Assembly: GCA_016234445.1 (NCBI GenBank) | Contig: JACRBT010000018.1 | Location: 36,963-100,962 of the forward strand | Direction of reading: 5' to 3' | DNA length: 64,000 bases | From: Chloroflexota bacterium | GTDB taxonomy: Bacteria > Chloroflexota > Dehalococcoidia > Tepidiformales > Tepidiformaceae | Shown: piece by piece, positions 7,058 through 17,185 of the stretch | Layout: every line of letters starts with the position of its first letter | Position numbering within the stretch: position 1 is the first letter of the stretch | The notes under the pieces: model-generated | Database searches by the model: none | What the model was told of the DNA's origin: nothing | The model's input: only the letters and a program-made list of their open reading frames with translations | Program-made: the position numbers and the translations under genes

Positions 7058-9625
7058 ATGACCTCGATCGAGCCTACCCAGAACGTCCGCCCCATCGGCA
7101 TCGAACAGGAGATGCGCTCCTCGTACCTCGACTACGCGATGAGCGTGATCGTCGCGCGCGCCCTCCCGGAGATCCGCGACGGTCTCAAGCCGGTTCAGCG
7201 CCGCATCCTCTGGGGCGCCTACGACACCGGCGCCCGCGCCGGCACGGGCTATCGCAAGTCGGCCGGGATCGTCGGCGAAGTCCTCGCCCGCTATCACCCC
7301 CACGGCGACGGCCCGGTCTACGAAGCCCTCGTCCGCCTGGCCCAGGACTTTTCCCTCCGCTACCCGCTCATCGACGGCCAGGGCAACTTCGGCAGCGTCG
7401 ACGGCGACCCCCCGGCGGCCATGCGCTACACCGAGGCGCGGATGGCGCCGATCGCCGAGGAGCTCCTCGCCGACATCGACCAGAACACGGTCGACTTCAA
7501 CGACAACTACGACGGCCGCCACAAAGAGCCGGCCATCCTCCCGTCGCGCATCCCGAACCTGCTCCTCAACGGGTCGTCGGGCATCGCCGTGGGCATGGCC
7601 ACGAACATCCCGCCGCATCACCTCGGCGAAATCTGCGACGCCATCGCCATGCTCATCGACACCCCGGAGTCGACGCTCGACGACCTCCTGAAGGTGGTGA
7701 AAGGCCCGGACTTCCCGACCGCCGGGATCGCCCTCGTCGGCAAAGACAGCGAGCAGGTGCGGCTGGCCTATGGCGAGGGCCACGGCCGGATCACGATGCA
7801 CGCCCGCACGTCGATCGAAGAGAGCGCCCGCGGCGGCCGCACTTCCATCATCGTCACCGAGCTGCCCTACCAGGTGAACAAGGCAACCCTCATCGAGAAG
7901 ATCGCCGACCTCGTCCGCGACAAGAAGATTGAGGGCATCTCCGACCTTCGCGACGAGTCCGACCGCAACGGCATGCGGATCGTCATCGACTTGAAGAAGG
8001 ACGGTTCGGCCGCCCAGATCAAGAACATGCTCTTCAAGCACACGGCGATGCGTTCGACGTTCGCCGTGAACATGATGGCGATCGTCGATGGTTCGCCGCG
8101 GAGGGTGGGCCTCAAGCTCGCGCTCCAGCTGTTCATCGACCACCGGCGCGTCGTCATCCGCCGCCGGACGGAGTTCCAGCTTGAGAAAGCGCGCGACCGC
8201 GAGCACGTCCTCGCCGGCTTGCTCAAGGCGATCGACATGTTGGACCAGGTAATCGCCACCATCCGTGCCTCGGAGTCGGCGGCGAACTCGCTGGAACTGC
8301 TGCAGGGCCAGGGTCTCGTCCCTGCCGAACGGCTCCCCCAGGGCGCGCCCCGGCCGATCGCCCGGCTCGCCGTGGCCAACCCCTTCGACTTCACCGAGAT
8401 CCAGGCGCGGGCCATCCTCGACATGCAGCTGCGCCGCCTGGCCGCGCTCGAACGCAACGCCCTCATCGCCGAGTACCAGGAAGTCATCGAGAAGATCGCG
8501 TACCTCGAAGACCTCCTCGCGAACCCCCGGAAGATCGACTTCCTGATCAAGGACGACATGACCGACCTGAAGAAGAAGTACGGCGACCTCCGCCGCACCG
8601 AGATTGTCGAGGCCGACCCCGAGGACTTCCGCGAAGAGGACCTGATTCCCCACCAGGACTCCGTCATCACCCTCAGCATCCGCAACTACATCAAGCGCAT
8701 GCCGCTGGAAGAGTTCCGGATGCAGAAGCGCGGGGGCCAGGGATCCAAGGGCGCCCCGACCCGCGAAGAAGACGCGGTCATGAAGCTCGTTGTCTGCGAC
8801 ACGCACGACAACCTCCTCTTCTTCACCGACCGCGGGAAGGTCTACCACCTCCGCGCCTACGACATCCCCGACACGAAGAAACAGGCGAAGGGCCTCCCCA
8901 TCGTCAACCTCATCGAGGTGGACCCGGGCGAACGCGTCACCACCATCCTGATGGTCAAGAGCTACGAGAAGGACTTCATCCTCCTCGCGACCCGGCTCGG
9001 CGAGATCAAGAAGACCCTCCTGAAGGAGTTCGAGGTGGTCCGGCGCGATGGCAAGATCGCGATGGACCTGGCAGCGAACGACTCGCTGATCGCCGCCCGC
9101 ATGGCCACGAACGAAACGACCGTGCTCCTGGTTTCGAGCGAGGGGCAGGCGATCCGCTTCAAGATCGACGATCTTCGGTCGGCCAGCCGCACGAGCGGCG
9201 GCGTCCGCGGGATGAAGCTGGCGACGGGCGGCTACATCGTCGGCGTCGAGACCACCGACGACGGCGAGGAGATGCTGATCATCTCCGAGCGCGGCTTCGG
9301 GAAGCGCACCCGCCTGGACGAATACCCGGTGCAGGGCCGCGGCGGCCAGGGCGTGAAGACGCTCAACATCACCGACAAGACCGGCAACGTCGCCGCCTGC
9401 CGGGTGGTGGGCGCGAGCCAGGAACTGCTCCTCGTCTCGCGCGACGGCGTCGTCATCCGCACCAGCGTCGACTCTATCAGCCGGATCGGCCGGATCGCGC
9501 AGGGCGTGACGGTGATGCGAGTGGGCGAAACCGACCAGGTCGCCTCCATCGCCGCCTTCACCATGGCCGACGAGAAACCCGCCCGGAAGGGGAAAGACGG
9601 CGCCGCCCAGCCGGAGCTGCTCTAA
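7058..9625 (+). CDS. gyrA: DNA gyrase subunit A
   Basis: An 855-residue type IIA topoisomerase subunit that cleaves and passes DNA for negative supercoiling. The winged-helix breakage domain carries catalytic Tyr124 in [10 protein letters not shown]. The GyrA box is present near residue 555 as QKRGGQG, which favours gyrase over ParC, and a six-bladed C-terminal pinwheel follows. In the quinolone-resistance region the usual GDS-x-VYD is GDGPVYE: Gly85 and Glu89 replace the Ser83 and Asp87 of E. coli numbering. A TACAAT element lies about 85 bp upstream. gyrB is not adjacent. Confidence 0.96.
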   Translation: MTSIEPTQNVRPIGIEQEMRSSYLDYAMSVIVARALPEIRDGLKPVQRRILWGAYDTGARAGTGYRKSAGIVGEVLARYHPHGDGPVYEALVRLAQDFSLRYPLIDGQGNFGSVDGDPPAAMRYTEARMAPIAEELLADIDQNTVDFNDNYDGRHKEPAILPSRIPNLLLNGSSGIAVGMATNIPPHHLGEICDAIAMLIDTPESTLDDLLKVVKGPDFPTAGIALVGKDSEQVRLAYGEGHGRITMHARTSIEESARGGRTSIIVTELPYQVNKATLIEKIADLVRDKKIEGISDLRDESDRNGMRIVIDLKKDGSAAQIKNMLFKHTAMRSTFAVNMMAIVDGSPRRVGLKLALQLFIDHRRVVIRRRTEFQLEKARDREHVLAGLLKAIDMLDQVIATIRASESAANSLELLQGQGLVPAERLPQGAPRPIARLAVANPFDFTEIQARAILDMQLRRLAALERNALIAEYQEVIEKIAYLEDLLANPRKIDFLIKDDMTDLKKKYGDLRRTEIVEADPEDFREEDLIPHQDSVITLSIRNYIKRMPLEEFRMQKRGGQGSKGAPTREEDAVMKLVVCDTHDNLLFFTDRGKVYHLRAYDIPDTKKQAKGLPIVNLIEVDPGERVTTILMVKSYEKDFILLATRLGEIKKTLLKEFEVVRRDGKIAMDLAANDSLIAARMATNETTVLLVSSEGQAIRFKIDDLRSASRTSGGVRGMKLATGGYIVGVETTDDGEEMLIISERGFGKRTRLDEYPVQGRGGQGVKTLNITDKTGNVAACRVVGASQELLLVSRDGVVIRTSVDSISRIGRIAQGVTVMRVGETDQVASIAAFTMADEKPARKGKDGAAQPELL

Positions 9626-9697
9626 GCCCGGGATCGGGCGCCCGGTTTCCCCGCCCCGCCGCAGCCGGTGCGGTACCATCGCCCACGGAGGTGACCG

Positions 9698-11023
9698 GTG
9701 GGAGACACGTATCTGCAGCTTGGCGGCCTGGTGGCCGTTGTCATCCTGGTGGCGGCCAATGGGCTGTTCGTCGCGACTGAGTTCGCCTACGTGGCCGTCC
9801 GCCGGACGCGCATCGAGCAGCTTGCTTCCCAGGGGCACACCCGCGCGCGTCTCCTCCTCGCCTCGCTCCACGACCTCGACAACTACATCGCGGCCACCCA
9901 GCTCGGCATCACCATGTCCAGCCTGGCGCTGGGCTGGGTGGGCGAACCCGCCCTGGCCCATTTCATCGAGCCGCCGGTGGAAGCGGCCGTCGGCAGCTGG
10001 GCGGCGACGGCAGTCGCCCACACGACCTCGGTCGTCATCGCCTTCACCCTCATCACGACCCTCCACATCGTCCTCGGGGAGCTTGCCCCCAAGACGCTCG
10101 CGCTCCAACGCTCCGAAGGGACGGCACTGGCCGTTGCGGCGCCGATCGCGATCTTCAACCGCGTCTTCCGGCCGTTCATCTGGGTGATGAACGCGCTCGG
10201 GCGGCTGGTGATCCGGCCTCTCGGGATCACCCCCGCGGGCGAACACGAAACCAACCTCCCCGTCGAGGAGCTGGAGCTGGTCATCGAGGCGAGTGCCCGG
10301 GCGGGGCTGCTCTCGACTTCGGAGCTGCTCATCGCGCGGCGGGCGCTCGAATTCGGCGCGATCCAGGCGGACCAGATCATGGTGCCGCGGACGGAGCTGA
10401 TCGCGTTCGACTCGGAGGACTCGCTCGACGACATCCTTGCCGTCGTCGACGGGACCCAGCACTCGCGCTACCCCGTCTTCGAAGGCGACCTCGACCACAT
10501 TCTCGGGATCCTCGAAGTGAAGGATCTGTTGAAGCTGGTCCACGCCGGCGGGCGCGACTGGCACACGGTTGTCCGGCCCGCGGCGGCGATCCCCGAGTCC
10601 GTCAGCGTCGAAGTGGCGGTCGCGGAGATGCGGACTCGCCAGGCCCGGATGCTGATCCTGGTCGACGAGCATGGCGGCACAAGCGGCGTTCTTACCGCCG
10701 ACGAAGTGCTCCACCGGCTCATCGGGCGTTGGCTCGGGGGGGCGCGCACCGGCGGCGAAGCGGTCCGTCAGCTCTCCAGCGGCAACCTGCTCCTCAGCGG
10801 GCTCGCCCTCATCGCCGACGTGGAAGACGCGATCAGCGCCGAACTCGCGGCCGACGACTACGACACCGTCGGCGGGTTCATCATGGCCCGGCTCGGCCGG
10901 GTGCCCCGCGTCGGCGACCGGGTGGACTTCGAAGGCTACCAGTTCCGGGTGACGGCGATGGACGGCCGCCGCGTGGACCGCGTGCTCGTCACGCGGCGGA
11001 ACGAGGCCGCCGCCGACCGCTGA
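9698..11023 (+). CDS. CNNM/CorC-HlyC family membrane transporter-like protein
   Basis: A 441-residue protein with an N-terminal CNNM (DUF21) domain of three to four membrane segments (GLVAVVILVAANGLFVATEF onward), a pair of CBS domains (about residues 215-335) and a C-terminal CorC/HlyC transporter-associated domain with the family-typical DTVGGFIMARLGRVP. Relatives mediate Mg2+/Co2+ efflux or are annotated as haemolysins. The GTG start at 9698 has GGAGGTGACC in front. It follows gyrA by 72 bp and may be an independent unit. Confidence 0.88.
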   Translation: MGDTYLQLGGLVAVVILVAANGLFVATEFAYVAVRRTRIEQLASQGHTRARLLLASLHDLDNYIAATQLGITMSSLALGWVGEPALAHFIEPPVEAAVGSWAATAVAHTTSVVIAFTLITTLHIVLGELAPKTLALQRSEGTALAVAAPIAIFNRVFRPFIWVMNALGRLVIRPLGITPAGEHETNLPVEELELVIEASARAGLLSTSELLIARRALEFGAIQADQIMVPRTELIAFDSEDSLDDILAVVDGTQHSRYPVFEGDLDHILGILEVKDLLKLVHAGGRDWHTVVRPAAAIPESVSVEVAVAEMRTRQARMLILVDEHGGTSGVLTADEVLHRLIGRWLGGARTGGEAVRQLSSGNLLLSGLALIADVEDAISAELAADDYDTVGGFIMARLGRVPRVGDRVDFEGYQFRVTAMDGRRVDRVLVTRRNEAAADR

Positions 11024-11107
11024 GAAGACGGCGGCGGCCGGAGGCAAGGAAGGGGCCGCCCGCGATTCGGGGGACGCTTCGCTGTTCGGCCCTGGCATTG
11101 GGGAAGA

Positions 11108-11184
11108 TGGGGCGAGCGGAGGGGATCGAACCCTCGATCTCCTGGGCCACAACCAGGCGCTTTAACCGCTAAGCTACGCCCGCC
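11108..11184 (-). tRNA. tRNA-His (GTG)
   Basis: On the minus strand the gene folds into a normal cloverleaf. The acceptor stem is GCGGGCG/CGCTCGC. The anticodon loop TTGTGGC between CCTGG and CCAGG gives anticodon GTG, and the T arm contains GGTTCGATCCC. The tRNA-His hallmarks are present: an encoded G at -1 opposite discriminator C73, followed by encoded CCA. Confidence 0.95.
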
Positions 11185-11250
11185 ACGCGAACCCGGATCG
11201 TACCAAAGCTCCTGCTTACCGGCACACGCGGGGTGCCGCCGGCGCCGCGC

Positions 11251-11916
11251 TCAGTACTTGGAGATGTTGATCTCCTGCATCCGCCCGGTGACCAGGTAGA
11301 TCACCCGTTCGCAGATGTTCGTGCAGCGGTCGGCGATGCGTTCCAGGTTGTGGGCGCTCCAGAGCAGATAGGTGTTCCGCTGGATCGTCGTCGGGTCGGC
11401 GATCATCGCGTTGATGCATTCGTCGTAAACGCTGTCCTGGAGCCGGTCTACCTCGTCGTCGGCGTCGCAGATCCGGCGGGCCTCCACAACGTCGTGCTCG
11501 ATGTAGGCCTTGAGGCTGTCGCGGAGCATCGCCACCGCACGGCCGGCCATCGCCGGGACGTCCCCGAGCTTCCGCGGCAGGGGCTCGTCGCCCATGAGGA
11601 TGTTGAGCTTGGCGATCCCCTCTGCGTGGTCGGCGATCCGTTCGAGGTCGGTGATGATGTAGAGGATGCTCGCCAGCGCCCGGAGGTCCGAGGCCATCGG
11701 CTGCTGCGAGGCGATGACGAACAGCGTCTTGTCTTCGATCTCGAAGCGCTTCTTGTTGACCTTCGCGTCGTCCTCGATGATCTTGTGCGACCACGGGACG
11801 TCCCCGTTGCGGAGGGCCTCCATGCTGTCGAGGAGCGCCTTCTCCGCCATCGACCCCATGACGAGGACTTCGTCCTGGAGCTGCGTGAGTTCCGTGTGGA
11901 ACAGGTCTCGGGTCAT
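11251..11916 (-). CDS. phoU: Phosphate transport system regulator PhoU
   Basis: A 221-residue protein made of two three-helix PhoU repeats, each with the metal-binding E/DxxxD signature (LERIADHAEGI near residue 90, LERIADRCTNICE near 190). PhoU links the Pst transporter to the PhoR kinase and keeps the regulon off when phosphate is ample. It is the last gene of pstS-pstS-pstC-pstA-pstB-phoU, 15 bp after pstB. Length and repeats are normal. Confidence 0.95.
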   Translation of the reverse strand: MTRDLFHTELTQLQDEVLVMGSMAEKALLDSMEALRNGDVPWSHKIIEDDAKVNKKRFEIEDKTLFVIASQQPMASDLRALASILYIITDLERIADHAEGIAKLNILMGDEPLPRKLGDVPAMAGRAVAMLRDSLKAYIEHDVVEARRICDADDEVDRLQDSVYDECINAMIADPTTIQRNTYLLWSAHNLERIADRCTNICERVIYLVTGRMQEINISKY

Positions 11917-11931
11917 GGAGGGCTGCCTCTC

Positions 11932-12807
11932 TTAGCCGAACCGGCCGCTGATGTAATCTTCGGTCCGCTTGTCCCGCGGGTTCGTGAACAACTCCTGGGT
12001 CCGCTGGTATTCAATCAGCTGACCCGTCACATGCTCGTCCGTGAGCATGAAGGCGGTGTAGTCGGAGACGCGGGCGGCTTGCTGCATATTATGGGTAACG
12101 ATGACGATCGTGTAGTCCTTGACGATTTCCCGCATCAGGTCCTCGATCTTCAGGGTGGCGATGGGGTCGAGGGCCGAACAGGGCTCGTCCATGAGGATGA
12201 CGTCCGGTTCGTTCCCCAGCGCCCGGGCGATGCAGAGCCGCTGCTGCTGGCCGCCGGAAAGGGCCAGCCCGGACTTCTTGAGGTCGTCCTTCACTTCTTC
12301 CCAGAGCGCCGCCCGGCGCAGGCAGCGCTCCACCAGCTCGTCGAAGCTTCCCCGGTAGCCGTTCACCTTCGCCCCGAAGGCGACGTTGTCGAAGATCGAC
12401 TTCGGGAAGGGGTTCGGCTTCTGGAAGACCATGCCGATCCGGCGCCGCACTTCGACGGGGTCGATCCCCGGACCGTAGATGTCGACGTCGTGGTAGCGGA
12501 CGGTGCCCTTGAGGCGGACATTCGGGATGAGGTCGTTCATCCGGTTGAAGGAACGCAGGAGGGTGCTCTTGCCGCAGCCGGAGGGGCCGATGAGGGCCGT
12601 CACCTTGTTCACCGGGATCTTGAGCGAGACGCCCGTGAGCGCCTGCTTGTGGCCATACCAGAGGTTGAGGTCCTGGACCTGGAGCGCCGTCGGCTCCTCC
12701 GGGGAGATGACGTTTGCCTGCGATGGCTCCTGGCGTTCCACCGGGCTGACGGCGCCTGATTCGGCGGGGCGAGTCTCAAGCTGGCTGGGCATCTGGTTTG
12801 TCTCCAT
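11932..12807 (-). CDS. pstB: Phosphate ABC transporter ATP-binding protein PstB
   Basis: A 291-residue ABC ATPase. Walker A is [12 protein letters not shown], the signature LSGGQQQRL, and Walker [13 protein letters not shown]. The family insert [17 protein letters not shown] is typical of PstB. A roughly 40-residue N-terminal extension rich in Ser, Pro and Glu is longer than usual; the true start may be internal. It powers high-affinity phosphate import with PstC/PstA. The pstA stop lies 4 bp upstream. Confidence 0.95.
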   Translation of the reverse strand: METNQMPSQLETRPAESGAVSPVERQEPSQANVISPEEPTALQVQDLNLWYGHKQALTGVSLKIPVNKVTALIGPSGCGKSTLLRSFNRMNDLIPNVRLKGTVRYHDVDIYGPGIDPVEVRRRIGMVFQKPNPFPKSIFDNVAFGAKVNGYRGSFDELVERCLRRAALWEEVKDDLKKSGLALSGGQQQRLCIARALGNEPDVILMDEPCSALDPIATLKIEDLMREIVKDYTIVIVTHNMQQAARVSDYTAFMLTDEHVTGQLIEYQRTQELFTNPRDKRTEDYISGRFG

Positions 12808-12811
12808 GCGG

Positions 12812-13708
12812 CTAGTACGTCTTCCGGAAGCGTTCGCGGATGAGGACGGCGACGAGGTTGAGGGCCACGACGGCGACCATCAGGACGATGATCCCGCTGG
12901 CGGCTATCTCCTGGAACGCGGCCTGCGGGCGGGTCGTCCAGTTGTAGATCTGGATGGGCAGCGTCGTGAAGTTGTCGAACATGCTCTTGTTGTCGAAGGC
13001 AATGAAGGAGAACGCGCCGACCATGATCAGGGCGGCGGTTTCGCCGGCGGCGCGCGAGATCGCGAGGATCGTCCCGGTCATGATCCCGGGGAGCGCGTTC
13101 GGGAGGACGTGGTGCCAGACTGTTTGCCAGCGCGTCGCCCCGAGGGCGAGGGAGGCGTCGCGGATGCTCGACGGGACCTGGCGGATGGCCTCGCTCGTCG
13201 CGATCACGGTCATCGGCGCGATCATCAGGGCCAGCGTCAGCGACCCGGCGATGATGCTCGGCCCCAGCCCCAGGAGCCGGACGAAGACCGCGAGCCCGAG
13301 GATGCCGTAGATGATGCTTGGCACGCCCGCCAGGTTCGAGATGTTCAGGCGGACCAGGTCCACCAGCTTGCCCTTGGGCGCGAACTCCTCCAGCCAGACC
13401 GCGGTCCCGACCGCCACCGGGAGGGCGAAAAGGACCGTGATCGTCATCACCCAGGCCGACCCGATGATCGACGACCGCAGCCCCGCCCGGCTCGCGAACC
13501 GCGACGGGTAGTGGGTGAAGAAGTCCATGTTCAGGTGGCCCGCCCCCTGCCGCACGACGTCTGTAAGCAGGACGGCCAGGAAGACGATCCCGATGGCCGT
13601 GGCGCCAAGCAGCACCCAGCGCGAGGCCCGGGAGAGGGCCTGTCTGCGGGCGACGGCTCCCGTGGCCCGCAGCGAAACCTGTCCGGTGGGCACTTGTCGA
13701 GGCGCCAT
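12812..13708 (-). CDS. pstA: Phosphate ABC transporter permease PstA
   Basis: A 298-residue inner-membrane permease with six predicted helices. The ABC-permease EAA-type loop reads [27 protein letters not shown]. The N-terminal 30 residues are cytoplasmic and basic. It pairs with PstC to form the phosphate channel. Its ATG overlaps the pstC stop (ATGA), and pstB follows after 4 bp. Confidence 0.94.
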   Translation of the reverse strand: MAPRQVPTGQVSLRATGAVARRQALSRASRWVLLGATAIGIVFLAVLLTDVVRQGAGHLNMDFFTHYPSRFASRAGLRSSIIGSAWVMTITVLFALPVAVGTAVWLEEFAPKGKLVDLVRLNISNLAGVPSIIYGILGLAVFVRLLGLGPSIIAGSLTLALMIAPMTVIATSEAIRQVPSSIRDASLALGATRWQTVWHHVLPNALPGIMTGTILAISRAAGETAALIMVGAFSFIAFDNKSMFDNFTTLPIQIYNWTTRPQAAFQEIAASGIIVLMVAVVALNLVAVLIRERFRKTY

Positions 13709-14670
13709 CAGTCGTACACCTCGCGGAAGTGGCGGACGATCGCCTGGGCGCCGACGTTCAGCCCGAAGGTCATCAGGAAGAGCATCGAGCCCACCGCGAA
13801 GATGGAGCTGTAGTCGACGGTCCCCCGGGCGGCGTCTCCGAGGCCGATCTGGAGCATGTAGCCCGTCATCGTCTGGACGCTGTCGAGTGGGTTGACGCTC
13901 AGGTTAGGCGTCGATCCGGCGGCGATGGCGACGATCATCGTTTCGCCGACGACGCGGGCGACCGCCAGGAGGATGGCGGCGAGGATGCCAGAAAGCGCGG
14001 CCGGGAAGACCACCTTCGTCGAGACTTCCAGCCGTGTCGCCCCGAGCCCATAGGCCGCCTCCCGGAGCGACCGGGGGACCGCGGCCATCGCGTCTTCGGA
14101 AACCGAGGCGATCGTCGGCAGGATCATCACCGCCATGACGATGCTGGCGCCGAGGACGTTGAAGAACTCGATGTTGTCGCCGAAGAGCGGCTTGAGGACG
14201 TCGGTGGTGACGAAGGTCAGGGCGAAGAAGGCGTAGACCACGGTCGGCACGCTCGCCAGCGCCTCCAGCATCGGCTTGAGGACCCGGCGGGTGCGCGGGT
14301 GGGCGTATTCGCTCAGGTAGATCGCCGCCGCCAGCCCGATCGGGAGCGCGATCACCATCGACCAGAGGACGACGCTGACCGTCCCGGCGACGAGTTCCCA
14401 GACGCCGTAGTGCTGGAGCAACTGGGGCGACCAGTCGGTATGGAGGAAGAACTGGGCGAACGTCACTTCCCGGAAGAAGTTCACCGTCTCCCCGAAGAGC
14501 GTGAAGACGATCAGCACGGTGGTCACCACGGAGACGGTGGCACAGAGGGTGAGGAGGGCGACGATGACGATCTCGCCGGGGCGCTTGAACGCGTGCCGAT
14601 GGAGCGCCGCTCTGAGCTCGGCCTCGGTTTCGGCGCCACCCTGTGCTGGAAGTTGTCCCGGGAATTCCAT
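13708..14670 (-). CDS. pstC: Phosphate ABC transporter permease PstC
   Basis: A 320-residue permease with about six membrane helices and the EAA loop LREAAYGLGATRLEVSTKVVFP. The periplasmic region after helix 1 (NFFREVTFAQFFLHTDWSP) is typical of PstC. ATG 14670 is taken as the start because the hydrophobic core begins 30 residues later and upstream codons in this frame do not look coding. The stop overlaps pstA. The 118-bp gap to the upstream pstS allows a processing site or a weak internal promoter. Confidence 0.93.
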   Translation of the reverse strand: MEFPGQLPAQGGAETEAELRAALHRHAFKRPGEIVIVALLTLCATVSVVTTVLIVFTLFGETVNFFREVTFAQFFLHTDWSPQLLQHYGVWELVAGTVSVVLWSMVIALPIGLAAAIYLSEYAHPRTRRVLKPMLEALASVPTVVYAFFALTFVTTDVLKPLFGDNIEFFNVLGASIVMAVMILPTIASVSEDAMAAVPRSLREAAYGLGATRLEVSTKVVFPAALSGILAAILLAVARVVGETMIVAIAAGSTPNLSVNPLDSVQTMTGYMLQIGLGDAARGTVDYSSIFAVGSMLFLMTFGLNVGAQAIVRHFREVYD

Positions 14671-14788
14671 CTCGTGCGTCAGACCTTTCCCTCGCGGGTT
14701 CGGACGGGGGCAGGGTAGCTGTGGTGTCCCACCCCAGGGACGGCCGGTCGATACCCCGCGCGGATCCTCCCCGGGCGTTGTTGGCTGT

Positions 14789-15772
14789 TCATGGTTGGGG
14801 CAAGAAGGGCGCGATCTTGGCCTTCTGCGCTGCCTCCGTCTCCGGCGAAACGGCCACGTAGCCCACCTGGGGCACCAGTTCCCGCATGTAGTCCAGGTAG
14901 AAGCGGATGAAACCGAGCACTTCCGGCCGCTCCCGGAGGAATGCGTCGCGGGTGTAGATGAAGAGCGGGCGGGAAAGCGGCGTGTAGGTACCGCCCACTG
15001 CCGTTTCCGCGGTTGGAGCGACACACCCCTTGCCGCCGTCCACCTCCACCGCGCGGGCCTTCTTTCCCGCTTCCTGGTAGTAGGCAAAGCCGAAGTAGGC
15101 GACCGCGTTCTTCTCCCGTTCGACGGCCGTCAGGAGGACGTTGTCGTCCTCGGAGGCTGTCCCGTCGCCACGGTGCTTCGCCGTCTTGTCCTTGCCGCCC
15201 AGGGTGATGATCGCTTCCACGAAGTAGTCGAACGTGCCCGAGTCGGTCCCCGGGTAGAAGAACTTGATCTTGTCGCCGGGCCACGACGGATCGATGTCGC
15301 TCCACTTCGACGCGCCCCCGTCCTTGAACAACAGCTGCAACTGGGCCGGGGTCAGGCACTGCGCCCAGGTGTTCCCGGGATTGACGACGACCGTGAGCGC
15401 GTCCACCGCCACCTGGATCTCCTGGATGTCGGTGATCCCCTGCTCGGTGCACTTGTCCTTCTCGCTCTGCTTGATTGGCCGGGAGGCGTCGCTCACGTGG
15501 ATTTCGCCGCGACAGAACTTTTCGAACCCGCCGCCCGTCCCGGAAAAGGCGACGTTCGCCCGGACGTTCTTCGCCGCGATGCTGAACTCCTCCGCCATCG
15601 CCTCCGAGATCGGGAAGACGGTGCTGGAGCCGTCGATCCGGACCTCGCCGCGGAGCGAGCCGTAGTCGAGGGCCGAGGGCGTGCCGCTCGCGCCCCCGCC
15701 GCAGGCCGCCAGGACGAGGACCGCCGCGGAGAGGGCGGAGACCCCCAGGCGTCGCTTGTTGTTCACGGCCAT
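14789..15772 (-). CDS. pstS: Phosphate-binding lipoprotein PstS, second copy
   Basis: A 327-residue periplasmic or cell-surface phosphate receptor. The lipoprotein signal ends in VLVLAAC (Cys near residue 24). Phosphate-binding segments match the neighbouring paralogue: DGSSTVFPISEA, SGTGGGFEKFCRGE and PGTDSGTFDYF. It lies 64 bp downstream of the first pstS, and the two products share most motifs word for word, pointing to a tandem duplication. Only 18 bp separates its ATG from a Pho-box-like repeat; a GTG 6 bp inside could be the real start. Confidence 0.93.
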   Translation of the reverse strand: MAVNNKRRLGVSALSAAVLVLAACGGGASGTPSALDYGSLRGEVRIDGSSTVFPISEAMAEEFSIAAKNVRANVAFSGTGGGFEKFCRGEIHVSDASRPIKQSEKDKCTEQGITDIQEIQVAVDALTVVVNPGNTWAQCLTPAQLQLLFKDGGASKWSDIDPSWPGDKIKFFYPGTDSGTFDYFVEAIITLGGKDKTAKHRGDGTASEDDNVLLTAVEREKNAVAYFGFAYYQEAGKKARAVEVDGGKGCVAPTAETAVGGTYTPLSRPLFIYTRDAFLRERPEVLGFIRFYLDYMRELVPQVGYVAVSPETEAAQKAKIAPFLPQP

Positions 15773-15789
15773 CAGGGTAGGGCGGGGCC

Positions 15790-15807
15790 GTTAACACGTC
15801 ATTAACA
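15790..15807 (-). promoter_or_regulatory. Pho-box-like direct repeat before second pstS
   Basis: TTAACAC is repeated exactly with a 4-bp spacer (15790-15796 and 15801-15807), a period of 11 bp, one helical turn. Known PhoB boxes are 7-bp direct repeats with 4-bp spacers. In gene direction it reads GTGTTAA-TGAC-GTGTTAA. The same architecture and a related core occur before the first pstS. Confidence 0.6.
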
Positions 15808-15836
15808 CCTGTCACAGCCCCTCCTCACGCGAACGG

Positions 15837-16862
15837 CTACTTCGGCAGGAACGCGCTGAGCTTGTCCTGCTGCGTCTTCAGCAAGGCGTCGGGCATGTTC
15901 ACGTATCCGACGTCGGCGACCAGCTTCTTCACGTTGTCGAGGTAGAACTTCACGAAGCCGAGGACCTCGGGCCGCTCCTTGAGGAGGCTTTCCCGCGTGT
16001 AGATGAACAGTGGGCGGGAAAGCGGAGCGTACTTGCCGCTGAGGGCGTTTTCCGAAGTTGGCGGCACACAGCCGGCTCCGTGGTCCACTTCCACGGCCTT
16101 CAGCTTCTTGCCCGCCTCTTCGTAGTAGGCGAACCCGAAGTAGGCGATCGCGTTCTTGTCCTTTTCGACCGCGGTCAGGAGGACGTTGTCGTCCTCGGAG
16201 GCGGTCCCGTCGCCGCGGTGCTTCGCGGCGGCGTCCTTGCCACCGAGGGTGATGATCGCCTCCTTGAAGTAGTCGAAGGTGCCCGAGTCGGTGCCGGGGT
16301 AGTAGAACTTGATGTTCTCCGCAGGCCAGGAGGGGTCGACGTCGCTCCACTTCGTCGCACCGCCGTCCTTAAACGCCTTCTGAAGCTGGGCCGGGGTCAT
16401 GCACTTCGCCCAGGTGTTCGAGGGGTTCACCACCACGGTCAGGGCGTCGATGGCGACCTGGAGCTCGACGGTGTCGGTGATGTTGTTTTTCGCGCAGGCG
16501 TCCTTCTCGGTCTGCTTTATCGGGCGCGAGGCGTCGCTGACCTGGATCTCCCCGCGGCAGAACTTCTCGAAACCGCCGCCGGTCCCGGAGAAGGCGACGT
16601 TAGCGTTCACGTTCTTCGCGACCCTGGAGAATTCCTCAGCCACCGCCTCCGAAATCGGGAAGACCGTGGAAGACCCGTCGATGCGGACTTCGCCGCTGAG
16701 CTTCGCGTAGTCGATGCCGGGCTTCGCCGTGGCAGTCGTGGCGTCGCCGCCGTCGGCGGTGCTGTCATCGCCGCCACAGGCCGCCGCCACCAACCCCGCG
16801 GCGAGGAGACCCGCGAGAGCGATGAGCCCTCGCCGCCTCCATTCCTTTGCTATGCTGTACAT
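15837..16862 (-). CDS. pstS: Phosphate-binding lipoprotein PstS, first copy
   Basis: A 341-residue phosphate receptor. A basic N-terminus (KEWRRR), a hydrophobic core and the lipobox GLVAAAC (Cys29) are followed by a flexible Asp/Thr-rich linker. Phosphate-binding segments include DGSSTVFPISEA, SGTGGGFEKFCRGE and PGTDSGTFDYF. As the promoter-proximal gene of the pst operon it should be the most highly expressed. Its Pho-box candidate lies 58 bp upstream. It differs from copy 2 mainly in the linker and the C-terminal 20 residues. Confidence 0.95.
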   Translation of the reverse strand: MYSIAKEWRRRGLIALAGLLAAGLVAAACGGDDSTADGGDATTATAKPGIDYAKLSGEVRIDGSSTVFPISEAVAEEFSRVAKNVNANVAFSGTGGGFEKFCRGEIQVSDASRPIKQTEKDACAKNNITDTVELQVAIDALTVVVNPSNTWAKCMTPAQLQKAFKDGGATKWSDVDPSWPAENIKFYYPGTDSGTFDYFKEAIITLGGKDAAAKHRGDGTASEDDNVLLTAVEKDKNAIAYFGFAYYEEAGKKLKAVEVDHGAGCVPPTSENALSGKYAPLSRPLFIYTRESLLKERPEVLGFVKFYLDNVKKLVADVGYVNMPDALLKTQQDKLSAFLPK

Positions 16863-16919
16863 CCGTTCCCCCTGCTGTTTCTGTGTGCTTGTCAGGCGCT
16901 CTCAACGTAGGGGGGACGC

Positions 16920-16937
16920 TTTAACGCGGCTTTAACG
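16920..16937 (-). promoter_or_regulatory. Pho-box-like direct repeat upstream of pst operon
   Basis: TTTAACG occurs twice with a 4-bp spacer (16920-16926, 16931-16937), an 11-bp period, in the 323-bp divergent region between pstS and phoB. In pst direction it reads CGTTAAA-GCCG-CGTTAAA. The rest of the region (16863-17185) holds no gene I can support. Confidence 0.65.
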
Positions 16938-17185
16938 TGGCGCCGGCGTTCCTTCGCCCGGCGGGCAGGTCTTACGCTCCGGTTACGCTGGCTTGGTTTG
17001 CCGGTAACACCGGGCAGGGACACTCGAACCTGCAACGCGGATGGATTACGGCCCCGTCCGCGGGGGCACCCTTCAGCCGCCGGGTCCCCGTCCCGCCTTC
17101 CCCCCGCATCGGCTGGAGCCGACTGGCAGGGCGGGGGCCACCGGCGCATACTTCCCTCAGCCCCTTCGAGGTTGCCAGCGCCCCC

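Noticed and set aside
6914..11152. A 1,412-codon open frame on the minus strand across gyrA and the CorC-like gene
   Set aside because: It is exactly antisense to two well-supported genes, and its low-complexity Asp/Arg/Val composition is what high-GC antisense frames give.
16937..17185. An 83-codon N-terminal extension of PhoB
   Set aside because: The sequence is Pro/Arg-rich, lacks a ribosome site and lies over the divergent promoter region; the receiver domain starts normally at 17186.
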